64,000 bases of DNA. It comes from Alphaproteobacteria bacterium (lineage in GTDB: Bacteria; Pseudomonadota; Alphaproteobacteria; Rhizobiales; Xanthobacteraceae). The stretch is from the NCBI GenBank assembly GCA_005884765.1, contig VAZV01000132.1, positions 1 to 64,000 on the forward strand, read 5' to 3'. The notes below the pieces were generated by a model. The model saw nothing but the letters and a program-made list of their open reading frames with translations, ran no database searches and was not told the DNA's origin. Below, one piece after another: positions 28,055 through 37,148 of the stretch; position 1 is the first letter of the stretch, and each line of letters begins with the position of its first letter. The translations under genes were made by a program, and so were the position numbers.

Positions 28055-28912
28055 ATGGAACATGAAAGTCTTGCCGGTCGCATCTTCCGGGGCGTGGCGC
28101 TCACGCTGATCCTTGTTTTCTTCATGTTTCCGATCGCCTGGATCCTGTTGATGTCGTTCCAGACCAACGAACAGATCCTGCGAATCCCCCCACGCCTCCT
28201 ATTTGAGCCCACTCTTGCCAACTACGAGGCGCTGATCTCCGGCCAGTTGCATACGGCTGCGGGCAATCTCGAAATCACCTTCATGCACAATTTGTGGAAC
28301 AGTCTCGTGCTGTCGAGCGGTGCGGTGGCATTGGCGCTACTGCTGGGCGTGCCTGCGGCCTACGCCTTTGCGCGCTTCAAGTTCCGGCTGGGCGAGACCA
28401 TCGCGTTCACGCTGCTCTCGTTCCGCTTCGCGCCACCGTTGCTGGTGCTGCTGCCGCTGTCGCTCTACTATCAGGAGCTCGGCCTCAACGATACCTATTT
28501 CGGCATCATCTGGGTCTATCAGCTGATCGCGCTGCCGCTGATTCTGTGGATCGTGCGCGGTTATTTCGAGGATATCAGCCCCGACATCGAGCACGCCTAT
28601 CGCCTCGCCGGCCATTCCTGGCGCGAGGCCTTCACGCGTATTGCGGTGCCGCTCGCCGGTCCCGGCATTGCGGCCGCCGGGCTGTTGTCATTCATCTTCT
28701 GCTGGAACAATTTCGTCTTCGCGCTGATCCTCGCCTCCGCCGACAAACAGCCGGTGACCGTTGGCGCGCTCGCCTTCGTCACGGCGTCCGGCATCCAGTA
28801 CGGCCAGATCGCCGCGGCGATCGTACTTTCGGTCACGCCGACGCTGCTGCTCGCGCTCTATGCGCAGCGCTATCTGGTCGAGGGCCTGTCCCTCGGCGCG
28901 GTCAAGGGCTGA
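28055..28912 (+). CDS. ABC sugar transporter permease 2 (MalG type)
   Basis: A 285-residue permease. The EAA motif is HAYRLAGHSWREAFTRIAVP, followed by LAGPGIAAAGLLSFIFCWNNF, both typical of MalG-like subunits. ATG 28055 follows a strong GGGAGG site. It pairs with permease 1 to form the channel of the importer. Confidence 0.9.
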   Translation: MEHESLAGRIFRGVALTLILVFFMFPIAWILLMSFQTNEQILRIPPRLLFEPTLANYEALISGQLHTAAGNLEITFMHNLWNSLVLSSGAVALALLLGVPAAYAFARFKFRLGETIAFTLLSFRFAPPLLVLLPLSLYYQELGLNDTYFGIIWVYQLIALPLILWIVRGYFEDISPDIEHAYRLAGHSWREAFTRIAVPLAGPGIAAAGLLSFIFCWNNFVFALILASADKQPVTVGALAFVTASGIQYGQIAAAIVLSVTPTLLLALYAQRYLVEGLSLGAVKG

Positions 28913-28916
28913 CGCA

Positions 28917-30017
28917 ATGGCGGGACTCGAAGTCAAATCCGTCACCAAGGTCTTCGGCGCGGTGCGAACCGCCGACAGCCTGTCGCTCGTCGTCGAGCCC
29001 GGCGAGATAGTCGCGGTGTTCGGGCCCTCTGGCGGCGGCAAGACGGTGCTGCTGCGGATGATCGCGGGTATGTTCGAACCTGATGAGGGCGATATCCTTG
29101 TCGGCGGCCGCTCGATCGTCGGTGCCTTGCCGGAGCGACGCGGGATCGGGATGGCCTTCCAGAATTTCGCGCTGTTTCCGCATATGACGGCGCGCGACAA
29201 TATCGCAAGCGGCCTGCGGGCGAAGGGTCGGGCGGACGCCACTAGCCGCGTGCAGGCGATCAGCCGGCTGCTGAAGATCGAGCATGTGCTCGGCCATATG
29301 CCGCGCGAATTGTCAAATGGCCAGAAGCAGCGCACGGCTCTGGCGCGGGCGCTGATCGGCAATCCGGACGTGCTGCTGCTCGATGACCCCCTGCGCAACG
29401 TGGACGCCAAGCTGCGTTATGAAATGCGGCTCGAGCTGCCGAGCCTTTTGCGGCGCGGCACCGCAGCGGTCCTTTACGTGACCCAGGATTACCGCGAGGC
29501 CATGGCGATTGCCGATCGCATCGCAGTCCTCGTCGGTGGTCGGCTTGAACAGATCGCGAGCCCCGAAGAGATCTATCTGAGTCCTGCGTCCGTTGCTGTC
29601 GCGCGGCTTTTTGGCGATCCCACGATCAATCTAGCAGAGATGATGCCCTTTACCGAGCACGGCACGTTGTTTGCCGTGATCTCCGGGGCCAGGGTGCCGC
29701 TCGGCATGGCCGACGCGCTGCCGGCGGACCGGCCGTACTGGCTCGGCGTTCGGCCTGAGGATCTCGGCATTTCCTTTTCCGCCGGTGAAGATGCCATGCC
29801 GGCGCGCGTTCTTGCGATCACGCCGATGCACGAGAAGGCGGTGCTGCTGCTCCGGTTCGAGGACGGAAAGGAATGGCTGGCGGCGCTGCGGCCCGACGCG
29901 CTGAACGTTGCCGCCGGCGACGCCGTATTTGTCCGCTTTGCGCAGGAGGCTGTGCAGTTGTTCGACCGGGAAACCGGCCTTCGCATCTCGCTGTCGCACC
30001 GGCGACAGGCGGCATGA
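28917..30017 (+). CDS. ABC sugar transporter ATPase 1 with degenerate catalytic motifs
   Basis: A 366-residue MalK-like ATPase with a C-terminal TOBE regulatory domain. Walker A is GPSGGGKT (residues 37-43) and the Q-loop Q82 is normal. The signature is LSNGQ instead of LSGGQ, Walker B reads LLLDDP so the usual catalytic Glu is Asp157, and the H-loop histidine is replaced by Q190 in YVTQDYREA. These changes suggest weak or no hydrolysis at its own Walker site. It is immediately followed by a second ATPase gene, so a heterodimer is expected, as in the two-ATPase GlpS/GlpT glycerol importer of Rhizobium (known family). Confidence 0.9.
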   Translation: MAGLEVKSVTKVFGAVRTADSLSLVVEPGEIVAVFGPSGGGKTVLLRMIAGMFEPDEGDILVGGRSIVGALPERRGIGMAFQNFALFPHMTARDNIASGLRAKGRADATSRVQAISRLLKIEHVLGHMPRELSNGQKQRTALARALIGNPDVLLLDDPLRNVDAKLRYEMRLELPSLLRRGTAAVLYVTQDYREAMAIADRIAVLVGGRLEQIASPEEIYLSPASVAVARLFGDPTINLAEMMPFTEHGTLFAVISGARVPLGMADALPADRPYWLGVRPEDLGISFSAGEDAMPARVLAITPMHEKAVLLLRFEDGKEWLAALRPDALNVAAGDAVFVRFAQEAVQLFDRETGLRISLSHRRQAA

Positions 30018-30027
30018 TCGGAGCACG

Positions 30028-31149
30028 ATGACCATGGGAATGCTGGAGCTTCGAGGGATCGACAAGGTATATCGCAGTCACGGCCGGCCGCCGGTGCACG
30101 CCGTGCGCTCGCTCGACATGGAGGTCGGGAAAGGCGAGATCGTCGCGCTCTTGGGCTCATCGGGATGCGGCAAGACCTCGACCTTGCGCATGATCGCGGG
30201 CTTCGAGAGCGTCACCTCTGGCTCCATCGCCGTTCGCGGGCGGCGGATCGACACGCTGCCGCCGGCGCGGCGAAAGGTCGCGATGGCCTTCGAGGGCTAC
30301 TCGCTTTACCCGCCCTTGACGGTTCGCGAGAACATCGCGTTCGCGCTGAAGTCCCAGCAGGTTTCGCGCAGCGAGGTGTCACGCCGCGTGGAAGCAATTG
30401 CCCGTTTGGTCGAAATCGAAGACATTCTGGAGAATTATCCGCGTGTGATCTCCGGCGGACAACAACAGCGGGTGTCGCTGGCACGTGCGCTGGTGCGCGA
30501 TGCCGACCTCTATTTGCTTGACGAGCCGATGGGGCAGCTCGAGCCGCAGCTGCGCGCGGTGCTGCGCGGACGGATCAAGAGCCTGCTCGCCGAGCGTGAG
30601 ATGACGGCGATCTTTGTCACCCACGACCAGACCGAGGCGAGCGCATTGGCCGATCGCATCGCGGTCATGGAAGACGGGGTGCTGCAGCAATTCGCAAGCG
30701 AGAGGGAGTTGAAAGATCGTCCCGCCAATCTGTTCGTCGCGAGCTTCATCGGCGAGCCGCCGATGAATCTGCTGGAGACGGAGGTGAAACGGGCCGATGG
30801 TGGTTTCCGTCTCTCGCTTGGTCCCGACGTGGCCTTTGACATCAGCGGCGATGGCCTCGATCGGGCCGCACAGCAGGCGCTCGTTGCGGCGCGACGTGTG
30901 CGGGTCGGTATCCGGCCGCAGAGGATCGCGGTCGGCGAGGGGGCCGTGCGCGTGCGCATCGTCTCCAATCAGTGGCTCGGCGATCAGTCGCATGTGGCCG
31001 GCGAATGCGCCGGTCATCTGCTGATTGCCGTCATCCCGAACAGGGTCGCGGCGCGGCCGGGAGATGTCGTGCCGTTCGCGCTTGGGCCGCGTCACCTGAA
31101 TATTTTCGGCGCGGACGGGGTCTGCATTCGCCATGCGGAGGTGTCCTGA
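30028..31149 (+). CDS. ABC sugar transporter ATPase 2
   Basis: A 373-residue MalK-like ATPase. Walker A is GSSGCGKT, the signature ISGGQ, Walker B LYLLDEPMG with catalytic E166, and H-loop H199 in VTHDQTEA. The Q-loop glutamine is replaced: AFEGYSLYPP has Glu89 where the family has Gln. It therefore keeps the hydrolysis residues that ATPase 1 has lost. ATG 30028 is preceded by CGGAG. It probably partners ATPase 1. Confidence 0.9.
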   Translation: MTMGMLELRGIDKVYRSHGRPPVHAVRSLDMEVGKGEIVALLGSSGCGKTSTLRMIAGFESVTSGSIAVRGRRIDTLPPARRKVAMAFEGYSLYPPLTVRENIAFALKSQQVSRSEVSRRVEAIARLVEIEDILENYPRVISGGQQQRVSLARALVRDADLYLLDEPMGQLEPQLRAVLRGRIKSLLAEREMTAIFVTHDQTEASALADRIAVMEDGVLQQFASERELKDRPANLFVASFIGEPPMNLLETEVKRADGGFRLSLGPDVAFDISGDGLDRAAQQALVAARRVRVGIRPQRIAVGEGAVRVRIVSNQWLGDQSHVAGECAGHLLIAVIPNRVAARPGDVVPFALGPRHLNIFGADGVCIRHAEVS

Positions 31150-31151
31150 CG

Positions 31152-32720
31152 ATGCTCCGCGACGTGATCGTCGGCATCGATGCCGGCACTTCCGTGATTA
31201 AGACCGTGGCTTTCACGCGGGAAGGCCGGCAGCTCGGCGATTTCTCGCTGCCGAACAGCTACAGTACGTTGGCAGGAGGCCGCGTCGAGCAGGACATGAC
31301 GCGCACCTGGAACGACACGGTTGCCGCGCTGCGAGGGCTTGCGGCTGTTGTGCCCGATCTTGGGCCAAGGGTGGCGGCGGTCGCGGTCACCGGGCAGGGC
31401 GACGGTACCTGGTTGATCGACGATGACGGCCGGCCGGTTGCACCGGCGCTGCTCTGGCTGGACTCACGTGCGGCTCGAATGGTGGAGGAGATTCGCGGCA
31501 GCGAGCGTAACGCGCCGCTTTATCGGTTGACCGGCTCGGGACTGAACGCCTGCCAGCAGGGACCACAATTGGCCTGGCTGCAGGCACATGCTCCGCAGAC
31601 GCTTTCGCGCGCTGCGACGGTATTCCATTGCAAGGACTGGCTGTATTTCCTTCTCACCGGCCAGCGCGCCACCGATCCTTCGGAAGCGACTTTTACCTGC
31701 GGCGATTTCCGCAAGCGCGGTTTCGATCCCGAGGCGGCACGGATGATCGGCATTTCCGATCTCGTGCGGCTTTTCCCGGAGGTGGTCGACGGGGTTGCGG
31801 TCACGCATCCGCTTGGCGCCGATGCTGCCGCTGAAACCGGCTTGCCTCAGGGCGTGCCTGTCTCGCTCGGCTATGTCGATGTGATCTGCAACGCGCTTGG
31901 TGCCGGCCTTTACGATCCCGCGCCCGATGTCGGCTGCACCATCATCGGTTCGACCGGCATGCATATGCGGCTTGCGCCCGATGCCGATGCGGTCACCCTG
32001 AACGGCGAGGCGACCGGCTACACTATGCCGTTTCCGGTGCCGGGCCATTATGCCCAGATGCAATCCAACATGGCGGCGACGCTGAATATCGACTGGCTGC
32101 TAGACCTCGCATTGGGCCTGCTCGCCGCGGAAGGCGTGACGCGCTCGCGCGCCGACCTGATCCGTAGGCTTGACCAGCAGGTGCTTGAGGCAAAACCAGG
32201 CGAGGTGCTGTTTCATCCCTTCATCTCGGATGCCGGCGAGCGCGGTCCGTTCGTCGCCCATGAGGCCTGCGCGCAGTTTTTCGGTCTGCGCTCGCATCAC
32301 TGTTATTGGGATCTGATGCGGGCAGTCATGGAGGGGCTGGCATTCGCCGCGCGCGATTGTTACGCCGCGATGGGGACTTTGCCTCGCGAGGTCCGCATCA
32401 CCGGCGGCGCGGCGCGCAGCCACGCTCTCACGACCATTCTTGGCGCGGCGCTCGGATGCAGTGTCCGCGTCTGCAGCCGCGCCGAGGCTGGTGCGGGAGG
32501 TGCTGCGATGATCGCCGCCGTTGCAACCGGTGTCTATCCGCACATGAAGGCCTGCGCCGAGGATTGGGTGAGACCGCATCTCAACGAACCGCAGGCACCT
32601 GATTCCGCGCTGGTGACGCGTTATGGGCGGATGTTCCCGGCTTATCTCGACGGGCGGCTGGCGTCACGGCCGATTTGGAAGCAGCTCGCTGCGCTGCGCG
32701 CGGGGGGCGGCCATGTCTAG
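31152..32720 (+). CDS. FGGY-family kinase, erythritol kinase-like
   Basis: A 522-residue kinase. VGIDAGTSVIKTVAF (ATP-binding), VTGQGDGTWLIDDDG, HCKDWLYFLLTG, ATDPSEATFT, GYVDVICNALGAGLY and TGGAARSHALTTILG match what I recall of EryA from Brucella and Rhizobium. It would phosphorylate erythritol or a similar tetritol or polyol after uptake. It overlaps the next gene by 8 bases and lies 2 bases after ATPase 2. A firm gene symbol would require a comparison with known EryA. Confidence 0.85.
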   Translation: MLRDVIVGIDAGTSVIKTVAFTREGRQLGDFSLPNSYSTLAGGRVEQDMTRTWNDTVAALRGLAAVVPDLGPRVAAVAVTGQGDGTWLIDDDGRPVAPALLWLDSRAARMVEEIRGSERNAPLYRLTGSGLNACQQGPQLAWLQAHAPQTLSRAATVFHCKDWLYFLLTGQRATDPSEATFTCGDFRKRGFDPEAARMIGISDLVRLFPEVVDGVAVTHPLGADAAAETGLPQGVPVSLGYVDVICNALGAGLYDPAPDVGCTIIGSTGMHMRLAPDADAVTLNGEATGYTMPFPVPGHYAQMQSNMAATLNIDWLLDLALGLLAAEGVTRSRADLIRRLDQQVLEAKPGEVLFHPFISDAGERGPFVAHEACAQFFGLRSHHCYWDLMRAVMEGLAFAARDCYAAMGTLPREVRITGGAARSHALTTILGAALGCSVRVCSRAEAGAGGAAMIAAVATGVYPHMKACAEDWVRPHLNEPQAPDSALVTRYGRMFPAYLDGRLASRPIWKQLAALRAGGGHV

Positions 32721-33753
32721 CTCGATTGCCATCGTCGGTGATCGCTTCATGCTGCCGTCGGTGTTCGCGGAGCGGATCGCGGCCGCATGCGGTAACGGCG
32801 TCAACATCCGCACCCTGGAGCAGCCCTGGCCGGATGAACCGATGGAGCACGGCTACGCGGGCTCGCCGCTCGACGGCCTGAAGGAGTTCATGGGCCATCC
32901 GGACGACGTCGCGGCCTTCATCGGGGACGCAGCCCTGCTTGTCACCCATCTGGCACCGATCTCGCGGCCGATGCTGGAACGGCTGCCCGGTCTCAGATTC
33001 ATTGCGGTGTCGCGCGGCGGTCCGGTCAATATCGACCTCAAGGCCGCGCGCGATCACAACGTGCTGGTCGTCAATACCCCCGGTCGCAACGCCAGCGCGG
33101 TCGCGGAATTCACGGTCGGCGCCATTTTAGCCGAGACGCGTCTTATCCGCAGCGGCCACGAAGCCTTGCGCGCCGGCGAATGGCGCGGCGACCTCTATCG
33201 TGCCGATCGCACCGGGCGCGAGCTTGGCGAAATGACCGTCGGCATCGTCGGTTACGGCGCGATCGGCAGCCGCGTGGTGAAGCTGCTCAAGGCGTTCGGC
33301 TGCAAGCTCTTGGTGGCCGACCCCTATGTCCAGCTCAGCGTCCAGGACCGCAACGATGGCGTCGAGCATGTCGCGCTTGGCGAACTGCTGGCGCGCTCCG
33401 ACGTCATCAGCCTGCACGCGCGCGTAACGCCTGAGACCGCCGGCTTTATCGGCCGCGAGGCACTGGCGCGGGTCAAGAAGGGCGCGTTCTTCATCAACAC
33501 GGCGCGCGGCCCGCTGGTCGACTATGACGCGCTTTATGACGCGCTCGCGTCCGGCCGGCTCGGCGGCGCCGCGCTCGACACCTTCGCGGTCGAACCGCCG
33601 CCGCCCGATTGGCCGCTGTTGCAACTGCCGAGCGTGACGCTGACGCCTCACATCGCCGGCGCCTCGGTGCGTACCGTCACCGTTGCCGCCGATCAGGTCG
33701 CCGAGGAGGTTCGCCGCTTTCTAGCAGGCGAGCGGCCGCTCAATCCGTGTTGA
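32713..33753 (+). CDS. D-isomer-specific 2-hydroxyacid dehydrogenase
   Basis: A 346-residue NAD-dependent dehydrogenase of the phosphoglycerate dehydrogenase family. The substrate-binding arginine region is AVSRGGPVNIDLKAA, the cofactor motif VGIVGYGAIGSRVVKLL, INTARGPLVDYDALYDAL follows, and the catalytic His is in LTPHIAGAS. It overlaps the kinase gene and precedes an aldolase gene. It could oxidise or reduce a phosphorylated or free sugar acid. The standard erythritol pathway does not use such an enzyme. Confidence 0.87.
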   Translation: MSSSIAIVGDRFMLPSVFAERIAAACGNGVNIRTLEQPWPDEPMEHGYAGSPLDGLKEFMGHPDDVAAFIGDAALLVTHLAPISRPMLERLPGLRFIAVSRGGPVNIDLKAARDHNVLVVNTPGRNASAVAEFTVGAILAETRLIRSGHEALRAGEWRGDLYRADRTGRELGEMTVGIVGYGAIGSRVVKLLKAFGCKLLVADPYVQLSVQDRNDGVEHVALGELLARSDVISLHARVTPETAGFIGREALARVKKGAFFINTARGPLVDYDALYDALASGRLGGAALDTFAVEPPPPDWPLLQLPSVTLTPHIAGASVRTVTVAADQVAEEVRRFLAGERPLNPC

Positions 33754-33769
33754 AGAAAGGTGCCAACCC

Positions 33770-34498
33770 ATGACCCGTGAGGAACGACAATTGCGCGAGG
33801 CGATCATCGCAAAATGCCGGTGGATGAACAGCTCGGGCCTCAATCAGGGCACATCCGGCAACATTTCCGCCCGCTACGGCGAGGAGATGCTGATCACGCC
33901 GTCGGCCACTCCCTACGATGCGATGAAGCCGGAGATGATTGCATCGATGCCGCTCGAAGGCGACTATGGCGCTTGGACCGGGCCGCTGCAGCCATCCACC
34001 GAGTGGCGCTTCCATCTCGACATCATGCGCGCGCGCGCCGATGTCGGCGCCATCGTCCACACTCATTCCACCTATGCCACGGTGCTCGCGATTGCGCGGA
34101 AGTCGATACCGGCGTGCCACTACATGATGGCGGCATTCGGCGGGACCAACATCCGCTGTGCCGGCTACGCGCGCTACGGCACCAAGGAACTGTCGGAGCA
34201 TGCGCTTGCGGCGCTCGAAGGACGCAACGGCTGCCTTTTGGCCAATCACGGCATGATTGCGCTCGGCGCCAATCTGGACAAGGCGATGTGGCTTGCCGTC
34301 GAGCTCGAGACGATCGCGCGGCAGTATTATCTGTCGCTGGCGCTCGGCTCGCATGTCATCCTGACCGATGAAGAGATCGCCGAAACGGCGCGGGGATTTT
34401 CGACCTACGGGCTGCAGACGTCGTCGCCAAGCACGAAGTCGGCCGCATCGGCGAAGGTTGCGCCACGCAAGAAAAAGAAGCTCAGCGGGAAGCGATGA
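33770..34498 (+). CDS. class II aldolase (L-fuculose-phosphate aldolase type)
   Basis: A 242-residue zinc-dependent aldolase. The nucleophile-loop GLNQGTSGNISARYGEEMLI is followed by the zinc ligands IVHTHSTYATVLA and LLANHGMIALG, the layout of FucA and 3-oxo-tetronate-4-phosphate decarboxylase. The last 30 residues are a lysine-rich tail unusual for the family. Its stop overlaps the start of the glpD-like gene by four bases. It probably cleaves or decarboxylates a phosphorylated intermediate made by the preceding enzymes. Confidence 0.88.
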   Translation: MTREERQLREAIIAKCRWMNSSGLNQGTSGNISARYGEEMLITPSATPYDAMKPEMIASMPLEGDYGAWTGPLQPSTEWRFHLDIMRARADVGAIVHTHSTYATVLAIARKSIPACHYMMAAFGGTNIRCAGYARYGTKELSEHALAALEGRNGCLLANHGMIALGANLDKAMWLAVELETIARQYYLSLALGSHVILTDEEIAETARGFSTYGLQTSSPSTKSAASAKVAPRKKKKLSGKR

Positions 34499-36003
34499 CG
34501 GATACTGCGCCGGTCGCGGCCAGGGATCACGGGCTTGTCGATATCGCTGTCATCGGCGGCGGAATCAACGGAGCCGGCATCGCGCGCGATGCCGCCGGTC
34601 GTGGCCTGAAGGTGCTGCTCTGCGAGAAGGACGATTTCGCCGAAGGTACGTCCTCGCGCTCGGGCAAGCTCGTGCATGGCGGCCTGCGCTATCTCGAATA
34701 TTACGAGTTTCGTCTGGTGCGAGAGGCGCTGATCGAGCGGGAAGTTCTGCTCGCATCCGCGCCCCATATCATCTGGCCGATGCGCTTCGTGCTGCCGCAT
34801 TCCCCGGAGCAGCGCCCGGCCTGGCTGGTTCGGGCCGGGCTGTTCCTCTACGATCACCTCGGCGGCCGCGAGCGCCTGCCGCCGAGCCGCAGCCTCGATC
34901 TGTCGCGCGCCCCCGAAGGCGAGCCGCTGCGTGGCGAGTTTCGCCGCGGCTTCGAATATTCGGATTGCTGGGTCGACGATGCCAGGCTGGTGATCCTCAA
35001 TCTCGTCGATGCGTCGCGTCACGGTGCGCGCATTTTGCCGCGCACGAGAGCCGTGCGCGCGCGCCGGGCAGCGGACACTTGGCAACTCGAGATGAAGGCG
35101 GAAGACGGCGGCGCGCAGATCGTGCGGGCGCGCGCGCTGGTCAATGCGGCGGGGCCCTGGGTCCAAGACGTGGTGAAAGGCGTTGCGGGACTGAACTCGA
35201 TTCACAATGTCCGGCTGGTCAAGGGCAGCCATTTGGTCGTGCCAAAATTCTGGAGCGGACAGCATGCCTATCTGCTGCAGAACGATGATCGCCGTGTCAT
35301 CTTCGTCAATCCCTATGGAGACGACCTCGCGCTGATCGGCACTACCGAGATTCCCTATAATGGACGCGCGGAGGACGTTGCAATTGACGATACCGAGATC
35401 GAATACCTGCAGCGGGTGCTGCGCCGTTATTTTCGGAACCCCCCGCGAGATATCGTTCATGCCTTCTCGGGCGTCCGACCCCTCTATGACGACAACGCGG
35501 AGAACCCGTCCGCGGTGACACGGGACTATGTCTTCGAGATCGACGGCTCGGGGAATGCTCCGCCGCTGCTTTCGATCTTTGGCGGCAAGATCACGACCTA
35601 TCGCAAGCTGGCAGAGCACGCGCTGCAGCGTCTGAGGCCCTGGTTTCCCACAATGCCAGGCGGCTGGACCGCGGCGAAACCGCTTCCCGGAGGCGATTTT
35701 GTCGGAGCCTTCGCCGATCTCGTCGCGGACCTACAGCGCGACTATCCCGATCTTCCCCAAACCTTGCTCCGTCATTGCGTGCGGCTGTATGGCACGCGCG
35801 CAAGCGAACTTCTCGGTTCGGCCCGGACCTGCGCAGATCTTGGACGCCACTTCGGCGGAGACTTTTATGAGCGCGAGGCATGCTATCTCCGCGAAACGGA
35901 ATGGGCGACGAGGGCCGCCGATTTCCTGGACCGTCGCACGAAGCGCGGGCTGCATCTAACGCCGGCTCAGAGGGCGGCGTTTGAAGCCGCAATCGGGAAA
36001 TGA
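34495..36003 (+). CDS. FAD-dependent glycerol-3-phosphate dehydrogenase family protein (GlpD/EryB-like)
   Basis: A 502-residue flavoprotein. The FAD-binding GGGINGAGIARDAAGRG is near residue 20, SSRSGKLVHGGLRYLEYY follows, then NAAGPWVQDV and SIFGGKITTYRKLAEHAL, as in GlpD. The C-terminal DAO helical domain is complete. Such enzymes oxidise glycerol-3-phosphate, and EryB oxidises erythritol phosphate, feeding electrons to quinone at the membrane. Its position after an erythritol-kinase-like gene makes the EryB role attractive (inference). It is the last gene of the operon. Confidence 0.9.
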   Translation: MTDTAPVAARDHGLVDIAVIGGGINGAGIARDAAGRGLKVLLCEKDDFAEGTSSRSGKLVHGGLRYLEYYEFRLVREALIEREVLLASAPHIIWPMRFVLPHSPEQRPAWLVRAGLFLYDHLGGRERLPPSRSLDLSRAPEGEPLRGEFRRGFEYSDCWVDDARLVILNLVDASRHGARILPRTRAVRARRAADTWQLEMKAEDGGAQIVRARALVNAAGPWVQDVVKGVAGLNSIHNVRLVKGSHLVVPKFWSGQHAYLLQNDDRRVIFVNPYGDDLALIGTTEIPYNGRAEDVAIDDTEIEYLQRVLRRYFRNPPRDIVHAFSGVRPLYDDNAENPSAVTRDYVFEIDGSGNAPPLLSIFGGKITTYRKLAEHALQRLRPWFPTMPGGWTAAKPLPGGDFVGAFADLVADLQRDYPDLPQTLLRHCVRLYGTRASELLGSARTCADLGRHFGGDFYEREACYLRETEWATRAADFLDRRTKRGLHLTPAQRAAFEAAIGK

Positions 36004-36133
36004 CGGTCTTCCAATGACTGGATCGCACTAGCTCTTTGTCATTGATCCCACAGCGCCTCATGGGTCCGAGCGCTGAACTCGCGGCGCAGCACGCCTGACC
36101 TGCGCGAGTGCGGCCCCGTTCCCCTCTTAACCG

Positions 36134-36289
36134 TCAGTCTCGTTCGATGATCTTGGCGCCCGGGTAGACCCTGCGGGCGTACGCAACGACCAGCGCCCGG
36201 TCCTGTGTCTCCAAGTACGGAGTCCGGATCTGACACGACCCGACGATGAGGTGCCACAAGCCGTCAAGCTTCCGAATGATGACGTTCAT
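36134..36289 (-). CDS. small hypothetical protein
   Basis: A 51-residue protein from ATG 36289. The sequence is well balanced (MNVIIRKLDGLWHLIVGS, ALVVAYARRVYPGAKIIERD) and reads as an alpha/beta mini-domain, similar in style to DUF2188-type small proteins. The longer open frame upstream looks spurious. Function unknown. Confidence 0.5.
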   Translation of the reverse strand: MNVIIRKLDGLWHLIVGSCQIRTPYLETQDRALVVAYARRVYPGAKIIERD

Positions 36290-36323
36290 GAGAGTGCCCT
36301 GCTTGAGAGGTGTTGTGGACGAA

Positions 36324-36500
36324 TTAACACTCGCGAGCAGCTGACTGAGCCGATGCCCTAGCAGCGTGTGCGGCATTCTCAGCTCGCCGCTCATAGTCCT
36401 CGGCAAGCGCCTTAAGCTGACCTGCAACGCGTTGGTCCGTCATTGCTTCGGCCGCCCGGAGTATGTTCCGTGCCGTGTCCAAATATTCTTTGGTCAGCAT
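36324..36500 (-). CDS. small helical hypothetical protein
   Basis: A 58-residue protein from ATG 36500. It begins MLTKEYLDTARNILRAAEAM and continues as one amphipathic helical stretch rich in Ala, Arg and Glu (ALAEDYERRAENAAHAARAS). It resembles a small protein found repeatedly in Bradyrhizobium genomes (recall). Function unknown. Confidence 0.6.
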   Translation of the reverse strand: MLTKEYLDTARNILRAAEAMTDQRVAGQLKALAEDYERRAENAAHAARASAQSAAREC

Positions 36501-36756
36501 TTCGCCTCCGCAATCCAGTTCGAGCGGCACAACGCCGTCTAACTACAACCAATCACAGAGAGACGGACCGAACTATTGCACGGACGTTCATCGGTGCCTT
36601 ACATTTGTATGAGACGAGGATACTTAGGTTTAGGATCCGTGCAGCCGGTTATGACCGTGTCTGGTCAGAATCTGCTCCAGCCGCGATCGTCGACGGAACC
36701 TGGGGCGTTCGTCGTGCGTTGCGTCGAAACATTGAGAGCGCGGGAGAACTTACCCA

Positions 36757-36990
36757 ATGACCGAGATCAAGGAACACATGGAAGTCATCGGCGCGGACGG
36801 TGTCCATGTCGGAACGGTTGATAAGGTCGACGGCAACCGGATCAAGTTGGTCAAGAGAGACAGCGGCGAGGGAAGCCACAAGGGTCATCACCACTTCGTT
36901 GATCGCAGCCTCGTCGCGGACGTAGAAGGTAACAAGGTCCGCCTCTCCGCAATCGGCGCCGTCGCGGTCACCATGGAACAAGAAAAGTAG
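36757..36990 (+). CDS. DUF2171 family protein
   Basis: A 77-residue protein with the family's PRC-barrel-like pattern: IKEHMEVIGADGVHVGTVDK, NRIKLVKRD, GHHHFVDRSLV and VEGNKVRLS. Proteins of this family are small soluble beta-barrels of unknown role, sometimes stress related. It is followed by a run of leftward small genes. Confidence 0.8.
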   Translation: MTEIKEHMEVIGADGVHVGTVDKVDGNRIKLVKRDSGEGSHKGHHHFVDRSLVADVEGNKVRLSAIGAVAVTMEQEK

Positions 36991-37148
36991 GGCAGGCCAC
37001 AGCGGGATTTTTGCCAGCCTCGAAGACACGACTCTTGATGCATCGTCAGGCAACGGCTCAGCAAGCCTTCGTCCGACGGACGGTGAGCGCGCCCGGTTTG
37101 TCTACGGCGTCGCGGAAGGCCTCACGGCATTCGGCACAATGCGCCTCC

